A stretch of DNA of 64,000 nt from an uncultured Dehalococcoidia bacterium (GTDB lineage: Bacteria > Chloroflexota > Dehalococcoidia > Lucifugimonadales > UBA3495): positions 372,001 through 436,000 of the forward strand of contig OY282565.1 of NCBI GenBank assembly GCA_958296445.1. The letters are read 5' to 3'. The notes beneath the pieces are model-generated. The model was not told the origin of the DNA and made no database searches. It worked only from the letters and a program-made list of their open reading frames with translations. Below are positions 42,231 through 49,748 of the stretch, in pieces. The position numbers and the translations under genes are program-made. Numbering within the stretch: the stretch's first letter is position 1; each line of letters opens with the position of its first letter.

Positions 42231-42785
42231 ATGATTGGGGAGCAGCAGCGGCGGGTTGAGGTGGAGTGCCGGGTGCGGAAGGAGCTGGAGCGGGTTGGGC
42301 TGTACCGGCTGCCGGTGAATCCTATACAGGTTGCTAACCGGCTGGGGATTAGCGTTGAGTATGCCAAGTTTCCCGATGGCTCCACTACCGGAATGATTGC
42401 GGCTAAGGGCGGCGGCGGCAGAATTTTCGCGGCGAAACTGGATTTACCCTACCGGCTGCGTTTTACTATCGCTCACGAAATCGGTCATTATTTTCTGCAT
42501 CTGATGGAGGGAAATGTGATAAAGGACGGAGAGGTGCGAGACCGGCTTATAGATATGTTTTTGGAGAGAGAGCCGTCGGCAGGGCTGGTCTCTGAGGAAT
42601 TGATGCGGGAAATCGAGGCGAACTGGTTTGCGACGGAGCTTCTGATGCCAATGGAATTCGTCAGGGAGGAGTGGGCCAGAAACCCCAACATTCCCAGCTT
42701 GGCGCGGATGTTTGGCGTAACGGAAGAGGCCATTGGGTACAGGGTTGCCGACCTGAATCTTTGGGATCCGGCAAACGGGGGCTGA
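42231..42785 (+). CDS. ImmA/IrrE-family metallopeptidase
   Basis: Protein of 184 aa starting MIGEQQRRVEVECRV at 42231; the upstream frame is repeat. NPIQVANRLGISVEY near residue 27 and the zinc site RFTIAHEIGHYFLH near 75 (HExxH), with EIEANWFATELLMP near 128 supplying the third ligand, are classic for ImmA/IrrE. Such proteases cleave phage-type or stress repressors. It is followed two bases later by a small membrane protein; no XRE repressor is next to it. Confidence 0.88.
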   Translation: MIGEQQRRVEVECRVRKELERVGLYRLPVNPIQVANRLGISVEYAKFPDGSTTGMIAAKGGGGRIFAAKLDLPYRLRFTIAHEIGHYFLHLMEGNVIKDGEVRDRLIDMFLEREPSAGLVSEELMREIEANWFATELLMPMEFVREEWARNPNIPSLARMFGVTEEAIGYRVADLNLWDPANGG

Positions 42786-42786
42786 T

Positions 42787-43131
42787 TTGGAAAGAAATGG
42801 ACGTGAACCTGTGCCGTTTGGCGCAATTCCACCCGAGGACATAGAAGCCTACGAGAGGATCCAGCAGATTCAGGCTAGGGAGGCGCGGGAGAGTGGGGAG
42901 CGTAGGCTTCGGCTGGGGTATGCGGTGGTTATTATAACGCTGCTGACGTTGCAGTTGATTTTTGTTGCCGTGGTGGTTTTTTTGCTGGGGCTGGGGGTGA
43001 TGGCGCTGGACCGTTGGGTTGCGACTACGGTGGTGTCGGGGACGCTGGCGGAGGTGTCGGGGTTGGCCTGGTTGGTGGTGCGCTATCTGTTTCCCGCCGA
43101 TGCCGGGCCGGTGGGCGCCGTTGCCCGGTGA
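42787..43131 (+). CDS. Small two-helix membrane protein linked to ImmA/IrrE
   Basis: Protein of 114 aa. A polar N-terminus (PPEDIEAYERIQQIQAREA) is followed by two membrane helices (about 45-70 and 80-103; LRLGYAVVIITLLTLQLIF and LAWLVVRYLFP). The TTG start one base after the ImmA/IrrE stop implies translational coupling. The two-helix layout recalls the TRADD-N-associated membrane domain described for bacterial conflict systems, but this is an impression, not an identification. Confidence 0.6.
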   Translation: MERNGREPVPFGAIPPEDIEAYERIQQIQAREARESGERRLRLGYAVVIITLLTLQLIFVAVVVFLLGLGVMALDRWVATTVVSGTLAEVSGLAWLVVRYLFPADAGPVGAVAR

Positions 43132-43144
43132 GGATGGGATGCCC

Positions 43145-43260
43145 GGCTATTCCGCTACGCGGCTCACAACCCCGGGGATTCCGGTATGCGGCTTACAACC
43201 CCGGGGATTCCGGTATGCGGGTCACAACGCCGGTCATTCCGCTGTGCGGCTCCAACTTCG
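43145..43260. repeat. 29-bp tandem repeat, about 3.5 copies
   Basis: Unit CGGCTCACAACCCCGGGGATT plus CCGGTATG, starting at 43161, 43190 and 43219 with partial units at both ends. The third copy is diverged. It immediately precedes the vanZ-like gene and supplies its possible upstream codons. Confidence 0.8.
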
Positions 43261-43263
43261 GCG

Positions 43264-43791
43264 ATGCCGCTATTTTTATCATTGGGAAATATAAGTTTGA
43301 TCGAGTTTGTCCGGCGGTTTACTGTTTATTGGGCGCCGTTGCTCCTTTGGATGGGGGGCATATTTGCGTGGTCTAGCCTCAGCGGGGGAGAGACCGACGA
43401 ATTGGGCAGGCTGTTTGGGTGGCTGCCTTTCACCGCTGAACTGGCCCATCTTGGCCTGTTCGCGGTGCTGGCGGCGTTGGCCTACCGGGCCTTTCGGAGT
43501 GCCGAGAGGCTTGCGCCGCGGGCATTGTGGGGCGCGGTGCTGGTGTTCACGATATTGTATGCCGTATCCGACGAGGCGCATCAAGCGTTTGTTCCGGGGC
43601 GGTCGCCGAGTTTCGCCGACTTGATGCTGGATGCCGTGGGCGGGGTGGTGGGGCTGGCCTGCGCCGAGGGGCTGGCGCGAATGGCGCCCCGGTTTTCGCG
43701 CCGGGCGGGTTCGCGCCGTGGCGGTGCCGGAATGAAACGCGGGAAAGGGCGATCGCCTGATGGGGCGGATTTGCGGCGGCCTGGGCCGTAA
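43264..43791 (+). CDS. VanZ-family membrane protein
   Basis: Protein of about 175 aa from ATG 43264 (TTG 43297 is an alternative start). Membrane helices include WAPLLLWMGGIFAWSSLS, LAHLGLFAVLAALAY and LWGAVLVFTILYAV. The family motif SDEAHQAFVPGRSPSFADLMLDAVGG is present near residue 105 (listed in part: DEAHQAFVPGRS). VanZ-like proteins affect glycopeptide tolerance in some bacteria but mostly have unknown function. The C-terminal 40 residues are basic and probably cytoplasmic. Confidence 0.8.
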   Translation: MPLFLSLGNISLIEFVRRFTVYWAPLLLWMGGIFAWSSLSGGETDELGRLFGWLPFTAELAHLGLFAVLAALAYRAFRSAERLAPRALWGAVLVFTILYAVSDEAHQAFVPGRSPSFADLMLDAVGGVVGLACAEGLARMAPRFSRRAGSRRGGAGMKRGKGRSPDGADLRRPGP

Positions 43792-43797
43792 GCGCGG

Positions 43798-43890
43798 TTA
43801 GACCCTTCGCTTTGCTCAGGGTGACAAAGGGGGCGTTCAGGGTGACAAAGGGGGTGATCTAGGGTTACAAGGGGGCGCTTAGGGGGGCAA
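43798..43890. repeat. Decayed family C repeat units
   Basis: AGACCCTTCGCTTTGCTCAGG then three degenerating GGTGACAAAGGGGG units. The rest of the gap to 43990 has no recognised feature. Confidence 0.6.
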
Positions 43891-43990
43891 AAGGGAAGTT
43901 CGCAATTTTCGCGTAGGCATACGCGGCCCGGCCATTCTGCTACACTATTGTTCGGCTTCGGCGAAATTTTCCGGCATAGCGGAGGACATT

Positions 43991-44947
43991 ATGCCCGTTA
44001 CTTTCGGCACTTCCGTTCCTACCCGCGGCCCTATGGCCGGGGCGGAGGAGCTTCGCGCTCTGGCCCAGCGGGCCGACGATTTGGGTTTTGACCACATTTG
44101 GGTCAGCGACCATGTCATCTTGCCTCGGGAGGTCAGTTCTTTCTATCCCTATGCCGCCGACGGGGTGGCGACTTTCTTGCCCGACCAGCCCTATTTTGAG
44201 CCGCTGGCGGCACTGAATTTCTTGGCGGGCTGCACGCAGCGGGTTCGCCTCGGCACGCACGTGCTTATCCTGCCCTACCGCAACCCGGTGCTGACTGCCA
44301 AGATGCTGTCAACGCTGGATGTGCTGTCGGGCGGGCGGGTGATTCTGGGCGCCGGGGTGGGCTGGATGGAGGAGGAGTTTCAGGCGCTGGGCCTTGACAC
44401 CTACGGGCGGCGCGGGGCGGTCACCGACGAGTTTATCCAACTGTACAAGGAGCTGTGGACTCAGGATGAGCCGTCCTTTGACGGCGAGTTTTACCAGATT
44501 TCGGGGAGCGGCTTTTCGCCCAAGCCGGTGCAGCAGCCGCACCCGCCGATCTGGATTGGCGGGCATACCGGGCCGGCGATTCGCCGGGCGGCGCAGCATG
44601 GCGACGGCTGGATGCCCATTGGGTTGCGTCCGCCGGCGATTCTGGAGCCCGAGGAGCTGGCGGGGCTCATCGCCCGGCTGCGCCGTCTGACGGTTCGGGC
44701 GGGGCGGGACGAAAACGCGGTTGAGCTTACTTTCAGCACCGATGTGCGTTTCAGCAACGCCGCCGACGGCTCGCGTCCTTGGATGAACGGCCGCCCGGAG
44801 CAAATCGCCGCCGACCTGCGCCAATATATGGACTTGGGGGTGTCCAACTTCATAATTGGGTTCCCGCAGGGCGACAGCGTGGCGTCGTTGCAGGAAAATA
44901 TGGAGCGGTTTACTCGGGAAGTGACGCCTCTGATTCCGCAGGAGTAA
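43991..44947 (+). CDS. LLM-class F420-type oxidoreductase
   Basis: Protein of 318 aa in the TIGR03619-like group of luciferase-like enzymes, probably F420-dependent. FGTSVPTRGPMAG at the start, GFDHIWVSDHVILP near 33, RVRLGTHVLILPYRNPV near 85, LDVLSGGRVILGAGVGWM near 108 and PPIWIGGHTGPAIRRAA near 187 are all typical. GGAG lies eight bases before the ATG. Substrate unknown. Confidence 0.87.
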   Translation: MPVTFGTSVPTRGPMAGAEELRALAQRADDLGFDHIWVSDHVILPREVSSFYPYAADGVATFLPDQPYFEPLAALNFLAGCTQRVRLGTHVLILPYRNPVLTAKMLSTLDVLSGGRVILGAGVGWMEEEFQALGLDTYGRRGAVTDEFIQLYKELWTQDEPSFDGEFYQISGSGFSPKPVQQPHPPIWIGGHTGPAIRRAAQHGDGWMPIGLRPPAILEPEELAGLIARLRRLTVRAGRDENAVELTFSTDVRFSNAADGSRPWMNGRPEQIAADLRQYMDLGVSNFIIGFPQGDSVASLQENMERFTREVTPLIPQE

Positions 44948-44949
44948 GT

Positions 44950-45052
44950 TAAACGCAAAGGTTTATTAAACGCAGAGGGCGCAGAGGTTACGCAGAGGGC
45001 GCAGAGTTTTTTATGTTTTCTTTGCGTTCTTGGCGCTCTTGGCGTTTAATAC
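44950..45052. repeat. Repeat family D with inverted arm
   Basis: AACGCAGAGGGCGCAGAGG and CGCAGAGGGCGCAGAG, then the inverted arm CGTTCTTGGCGCTCTTGG with CGTTTAAT. Similar in layout to the element at 63546-63608, where the stem also ends just before a start codon. Confidence 0.7.
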
Positions 45053-45076
45053 TATTCATTTTGGGAGGGTGGAACT

Positions 45077-45964
45077 ATGTCATTGCGTAGCGATTTGAGG
45101 GCGCGAATTAACTCGGGGGAGCAGATTGTGGCGCCTGGGGCTTATGACCCGGTGTCGGCGCGGCTGGTGCAGTCGCTGGGGTTCGGGGCGGTTTACTGCG
45201 GCGGTTATATTTCGGGGGCGCACTTGGCGGTTACTGAGCCGCTGATGACTATGACCGAGCAGCTTGGGGTGGCGGAAAAGGTGGTTCGGGCGGTGCCGCT
45301 GCCGGTGATTTGCGACGCCGATGCGGGTTATGGCGAGCCGGTTCACGCTATGCACACGGTGCGCTCTTTCGAGGCGGCAGGGGTGGCCGGGATTCATATT
45401 GAAGACCAGTTCTTTCCCAAGCGGGCGTCTTACCACGCCGGGCTGGAGCACGTTATCCCGATGGATGACTTTCTCCAGAAGATCGGCTATGCGCTGCGGG
45501 CCCGCAGCGACCCCGACTTTCTAATAGTGGGCCGCACCGACGCTTTTACTGCGGTGGAGGGCGATATGGATGAGGCTATCCGCCGGGGCAATGCGCTCAA
45601 AGAGTTGGGGGTTGACTTGGTGATGCCTAGGGGCGTGCGCAGTAGGGAGGATCTGGCGACCTTCCGCCGCGGGGTGCCGGATGTGCCGCTGATGGTAATC
45701 GCCGGGGCCGACGACATTACTGTTGAGGAATACCGCGAGTTGGGCTGCCAGTTTCTGATCTACGCTACGTCGTCCATAATCGCGGCGGTGGACGGCATCC
45801 GCCGAATCTACGAAAGCCTGCGCGACACGGGGCATATCGGCATTAACGCGCCGCAAGTGGCGCAGATGCGGGCGGAGGTGGAGGCACTGATCAGCCTGCC
45901 GGAGTACCAGCAGGTGGAGGCGGAGACTACGGAGCGCGAGTTTCAGGGGCACCGGGGGGGGTAG
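45077..45964 (+). CDS. Isocitrate lyase/PEP mutase family protein without the catalytic Cys
   Basis: TIM-barrel protein of 295 aa. VAPGAYDPVSARLV, VICDADAGYGEP (metal-binding Asp cluster) and GIHIEDQFFPKRASYH show the superfamily. In lyases that last loop is K(K/R)CGH; here it is KRASYH, so the general-acid Cys is missing. This fits PEP mutase, oxaloacetate decarboxylase or dimethylmalate-type activity rather than isocitrate or methylisocitrate lyase. It has a paralogue with the Cys at 49749. AGGGTGG precedes the ATG. Confidence 0.82.
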   Translation: MSLRSDLRARINSGEQIVAPGAYDPVSARLVQSLGFGAVYCGGYISGAHLAVTEPLMTMTEQLGVAEKVVRAVPLPVICDADAGYGEPVHAMHTVRSFEAAGVAGIHIEDQFFPKRASYHAGLEHVIPMDDFLQKIGYALRARSDPDFLIVGRTDAFTAVEGDMDEAIRRGNALKELGVDLVMPRGVRSREDLATFRRGVPDVPLMVIAGADDITVEEYRELGCQFLIYATSSIIAAVDGIRRIYESLRDTGHIGINAPQVAQMRAEVEALISLPEYQQVEAETTEREFQGHRGG

Positions 45965-46013
45965 ACAGAGGGTTCGCAGTATATCGCAAGAGGGCGCGTG
46001 AGTTTACCCATCC

Positions 46014-46031
46014 GGGAGGCGGGCGCCTCTG
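46014..46031 (+). terminator. Weak hairpin after the PEP mutase-like gene
   Basis: GAGGC/GCCTC five-base stem around GGGC, followed ten bases later by ATTTTC. Possible terminator only. Confidence 0.3.
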
Positions 46032-46090
46032 CCTATTTTCTGCGTACTCCGCGTTGAAGACACACCGCCTAGAATCAAGCGATTTACAGG

Positions 46091-46128
46091 TTGCCAACGA
46101 TTAAGTGCTGTGCTATTCTGTTTGGCAA
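46091..46128 (+). promoter_or_regulatory. Promoter with inverted-repeat operator for the tubulin-like operon
   Basis: TTGCCA (46091-46096), a 17-base spacer and TATTCT (46114-46119), with an upstream TG that extends the -10. TTGCCAA (46091-46097) and TTGGCAA (46122-46128) form a perfect 7-bp inverted repeat over the -35 and the expected start, as an operator would. Leader is about 75 bases. Confidence 0.55.
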
Positions 46129-46201
46129 CTTCTGCTTTCATCAAGGCGTATCGATGCTCAAGATTAACATAAGTGTTCGCGTCGTTTGTTAGGAGGGCTG
46201 A

Positions 46202-48130
46202 ATGGGTATTGCAGCAGTGAAAGTGATGGCGGCCGGCAAAGCTGGCTTGGAAGCCTTGCCTTATTTCGTAAAAGAGTTTAACGCGCAAGGATACCGGCAG
46301 TTGGTTCCGTTAGGCTTGGACCACATCAACACCGAAGCGGTTGTGACCAATAGCCGCATCAAGGAAATGGCATGGATGTTCGGGAGCAACCCCGAGGAGC
46401 TTATCGAAGTATGCGAGATAATTCAACCGGAAACCAATCGAACCCTGGCCCTATTGAACGAAACGCATCCGACTGTCAAGGAAAAGACAGTATTGGCTGA
46501 CAGCCCGGCTTGTATCGGCGCTTGGTGCCGGGCACTCTTGAAGGAACGATGCACTCGGGTTTTGAACGAATGGACCAGGTATTTCAATAATAACCGTTCG
46601 GCTCTGGACAGCCATTCGGATCCGCTCCTGGTAGTCATCCCCTATTGCCCTGAAGGGCCTACTTCCGGGACCATTGGTATGTATTTGGGTGCCATGTTGC
46701 GTGATGCCTTCGCGCAAGCCAACAAGAGCAACCAATTGCTGGTGTGTGGCGTTGAACTGTGCCCCCCCACGGATTCTCTACCCCATGAGGGGCTGAAGCC
46801 CGGCGAAAGCGAGAACGTTTTCCGGGGCTACGTAGCCCGGCAGGAAATGGACTTGGGGCTCCCCCTGACCGCCCAGGCCGACGACACCGAGTACTGGAAA
46901 TGTTTTGATATCAACATCGTCTTTGACGGTGGGGCAGAAGTAGCGCAGCATGACCTATCCCCTGGAGAAGTTTGGCCGGCACTGGACCGGGTGGCGGCGC
47001 AGGCAACGGCTCTGCTCTTCAAGGGAGCGGCCAACAACGGGGACGTGATGGAAGCCGTTCAGATGCTGAGAAGGGGCCGTTGGGAAGTTGGCTTGGCCCA
47101 CTTAGTATCCGAGTTGCGATACAATTCAGCGGCCAGAATCGAACGCTACCGGAGTATGTTGCCTTGGCATAAATATCAAGACTCTTGGTGGCTGAAGGCA
47201 AGCCCCGGATTGAAGAAGCGGATGTTCATCCAGGCCATTGAAGATATGACAGAGGATTTACAACAGGAAGTGGATCCTATAATCCGGGGTTGGTTCAGCG
47301 AGATGCAAAATCCCGTCAATGAATTGAAAGGTTCAGATATTGGCGGTTTGACAGGCGTATTCAAGCGCGGAACTCGCGGACAGGTGGCGGAATCGCTGAA
47401 GAATGTCCAGGGAAAAGACGAAGAGATTTATGGACAGATTCAGGGCAAGGATAAGGTGCCAGAAAATTTCAGATATTCAGTTGAGCCTTACTGCGTCAAA
47501 ATCCAGTTGCCGAAAGAACTACGCAAAAGGGTTGCTGGGGCCACAGAGGACGCGGCCATTCTTGGTTTTTTGGATACGGGTGTTATGGGGCGATTGCGCG
47601 ATAGCATGGAAGAACGTATCAGTCTTTACCTAACCCGTCCCGATTGCGACTCATTCACGCATGGCTCAAAAGCGTTTTTCGAGCAAATCATAACTGTCTT
47701 GGTATCTTCAACGCAAAACGCAAGGCTCACGAGGGATTTGCATCCGGTTGTGGATAACATAAAGTATTTCCTCAACAAAGAACGACGTGGCGCCGCTGGC
47801 TCCTTTGGAGAATCCAGCTACGAAATAAGGCAGGATGGTTCTCCGTTATTTTGGCAGACTAGGGACGCAGCTTATGATGTTCCTGTGGAATGCACTCTCT
47901 TGTACCTGGCCCGCATCCGTGAGTCCGACGGTTTCAAGGACGTCTATACCTATCAGAGGATGAAAAAGAACTATGACGAAATCACAGGCAAGGAAGAGGA
48001 ACATATAGAGAACCTGAAGTACTATGGCGTAAAGCCGCCGCCACCCGGCCAGAAATTATGGGAGGAAACAGAACAGACAGGGGCGAATTCTTTTGCCATC
48101 AATGGTATCGAAATGCCTGATTCAGAATAG
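46202..48130 (+). CDS. Large unknown protein, possibly tubulin/FtsZ-like
   Basis: Protein of 642 aa without a certain family. The N-terminus has a strand-Gly loop-helix (VKVMAAGKAGLEALPYFV) and then YRQLVPLGLDHINTEAV. Residues 143-170 read VVIPYCPEGPTSGTIGMYLG, in the position and with the Gly/Thr/Ser content of the tubulin GGGTGSG loop, followed by a helix and LLVCGVELCPP. I read this as a divergent tubulin-like GTPase fold. Residues 300-640 are helical and unassigned. GGAGGG precedes the ATG. Base composition is less GC-rich than the flanks. It heads an operon with a micro-ORF and a surface protein. Confidence 0.5.
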   Translation: MGIAAVKVMAAGKAGLEALPYFVKEFNAQGYRQLVPLGLDHINTEAVVTNSRIKEMAWMFGSNPEELIEVCEIIQPETNRTLALLNETHPTVKEKTVLADSPACIGAWCRALLKERCTRVLNEWTRYFNNNRSALDSHSDPLLVVIPYCPEGPTSGTIGMYLGAMLRDAFAQANKSNQLLVCGVELCPPTDSLPHEGLKPGESENVFRGYVARQEMDLGLPLTAQADDTEYWKCFDINIVFDGGAEVAQHDLSPGEVWPALDRVAAQATALLFKGAANNGDVMEAVQMLRRGRWEVGLAHLVSELRYNSAARIERYRSMLPWHKYQDSWWLKASPGLKKRMFIQAIEDMTEDLQQEVDPIIRGWFSEMQNPVNELKGSDIGGLTGVFKRGTRGQVAESLKNVQGKDEEIYGQIQGKDKVPENFRYSVEPYCVKIQLPKELRKRVAGATEDAAILGFLDTGVMGRLRDSMEERISLYLTRPDCDSFTHGSKAFFEQIITVLVSSTQNARLTRDLHPVVDNIKYFLNKERRGAAGSFGESSYEIRQDGSPLFWQTRDAAYDVPVECTLLYLARIRESDGFKDVYTYQRMKKNYDEITGKEEEHIENLKYYGVKPPPPGQKLWEETEQTGANSFAINGIEMPDSE

Positions 48131-48139
48131 GAGACAAAA

Positions 48140-48211
48140 GTGTTCTCAGACGCGAATATCAACGAACCGGCCTTGTCGCAGACAAAGCCAGTAGAGGAGG
48201 CCAATGGCTGA
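48140..48211 (+). CDS. Putative 23-aa micro-ORF between operon genes
   Basis: GTG at 48140, preceded seven bases earlier by GGAG at the end of the tubulin-like gene. It encodes VFSDANINEPALSQTKPVEE plus ANG, and its TGA overlaps the next ATG by one base (TGATG). This arrangement suggests translational coupling to the membrane protein. Too short for homology judgement. Confidence 0.4.
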   Translation: MFSDANINEPALSQTKPVEEANG

Positions 48212-49092
48212 TGTTTTTACGCCATAGATTGGCCCTAAAATCCGTCTTCCTAGCTGTAGCCGCCTTGATGGCTATAGTGTCGGGGCAGTACGCTATCGCC
48301 GCACCGCCGCCTCAAAATGGCTCCGATCCAATCGTCGTCAGCAATAAGTGGTGCGAATTTGACTTCGACTATGACGACGACGGCGTGCCTAACAGCTCTT
48401 TCGACCCGGAGAGCATCAGTTACCTGCCCCAAGAAACTTCCATTCTAGGGAAGTGTAACTTTACTTTCACTGCCTCCGCCAAAAACACCGTTTCCTTTGA
48501 CTCCGAGCTGGACGACTGGCGGGCGGAGGTCAAACTGACTGAGGAGCCTGCTGGTGTCGTGCTGGGGAGCGCAACCGTCCACCCAGGCAATAGGAGTGTG
48601 GAAGGCGCCATCAGCGGCGTGGTAGGTACAGTCGAACTCAGGGGCCGTACACCCCGTGGAGAAAAGCAGGAAGACCTGCCGCAGGGTTACATTCACCAGC
48701 TACAGATACCCCAAGAGTTCCGGCTGCTGGAAATAACCATCATCACCAGCGCTGATGACCGGGAAAGGGTAGTGTCGTACAACGTATCTGCTGCCAGCAA
48801 TGACTATAGAGAAGCACACCAAGCTATCACCGAAGTTGGACGCGACATTGAAACCGCGCCACCTGAAGAGGTGCTGGACTTGGCTTCCCAATTGCTATCA
48901 GAAGGATACCCAAGAATAGCTGAGCGAGTGGCTAGTTTGTCACCCGCTCCCCCAGAGGACAATGGCGGGGTCAACATCTGGATGTTGATAACCATTGGGC
49001 TGGTAGTAGTAATCGTAATCGCGATTGCCGTCATCGTCGTAGTTGCGCTGAAGTCAAACAGTAATACGTCGCTACCGCCGCCACGCCGGTAA
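48211..49092 (+). CDS. Signal-peptide surface protein with C-terminal membrane anchor
   Basis: Protein of 293 aa. Residues 1-30 are a signal peptide (LKSVFLAVAALMAIVSG, cut near YAIAA). Residues 31-255 form an extracytoplasmic beta-rich region with two early Cys (KWCEFDFDYDDD, LGKCNFTF) and an acidic DYDDDG turn. Residues 257-283 are a membrane helix (WMLITIGLVVVIVIAIAVIV) and a short cytoplasmic tail follows. GAGGAGG lies ten bases before the ATG. Co-transcribed with the tubulin-like gene; probably its membrane partner. No family recognised. Confidence 0.65.
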   Translation: MFLRHRLALKSVFLAVAALMAIVSGQYAIAAPPPQNGSDPIVVSNKWCEFDFDYDDDGVPNSSFDPESISYLPQETSILGKCNFTFTASAKNTVSFDSELDDWRAEVKLTEEPAGVVLGSATVHPGNRSVEGAISGVVGTVELRGRTPRGEKQEDLPQGYIHQLQIPQEFRLLEITIITSADDRERVVSYNVSAASNDYREAHQAITEVGRDIETAPPEEVLDLASQLLSEGYPRIAERVASLSPAPPEDNGGVNIWMLITIGLVVVIVIAIAVIVVVALKSNSNTSLPPPRR

Positions 49093-49123
49093 AATGCCCG
49101 TCTCAACCCATTGCTCTTACGGC

Positions 49124-49678
49124 TCACGGGCGGCGGCGGAAGAAGCGCCAGACGGGGGCGGTGAAGCCGGGGAGGATGTCGGCCCCGTCGAAGGTGTCGA
49201 ATTCGTTTAGTACCTGGGGCGGTTGGTTGGGGCGGTAGACGGTGACGGTTATGCGGCGGGGGTCGGCGACTAGGGCGATGCGGCTGCCGTGGCTTAGCCA
49301 CATCTCTGCTTTTTCCGCCATTTCGCGGCGGGAGTTGCCGGGCGATTTTACTTCCACGACTAGGTCGGGGGCTAGTGCCGGGTAGCCTATGACCGGCCCC
49401 GGCAGGCGGCCCGGCGCGACCCAGGCTACGTCCGGGGCCCGCACGGTGTCGGGGTTGCGCTCCAGCAGAAAGCCGGAATCGCCGCCGCGCACATCGCCAT
49501 AGTCGTTTTCCTCGGAGTAGTTGCCGAACAGCATACCGATTCTGATTACAGTTAGCCCGTGTTCGTCTCCTGGCGGCATATCTTCGGTCAACACTCCGCG
49601 GATTAGCTCGTGCTGCATACCGTCGTCGGGCATCAGCAGCAATTCGTCGGCGGTTATTAGCTTTGGCTTTGTGGTCAT
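49124..49678 (-). CDS. Uma2-family (DUF820) nuclease-fold protein
   Basis: Restriction-endonuclease-fold protein of 184 aa from ATG 49678. The longer frame starts at 49723, but its ATG overlaps a TATAAT box, so the inner ATG is preferred. TADELLLMPDDGMQHELIRG, APDVAWVAP and PDLVVEVKSPGNSRREMAEKAEMWL carry the Asp and E-x-K residues. Function unknown; abundant in cyanobacteria and Chloroflexota, often near mobile or conflict genes. Confidence 0.85.
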   Translation of the reverse strand: MTTKPKLITADELLLMPDDGMQHELIRGVLTEDMPPGDEHGLTVIRIGMLFGNYSEENDYGDVRGGDSGFLLERNPDTVRAPDVAWVAPGRLPGPVIGYPALAPDLVVEVKSPGNSRREMAEKAEMWLSHGSRIALVADPRRITVTVYRPNQPPQVLNEFDTFDGADILPGFTAPVWRFFRRRP

Positions 49679-49748
49679 TTTGCGCCCCGCCTGCCGGTTA
49701 GGTTGGATGGTTTGCGCCGTCATTATAGCGTGCGTTGCGGCGGCGTGC

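Noticed and set aside
43145..43260. CRISPR-like 29-bp repeats
   Set aside because: Direct tandem without spacers.
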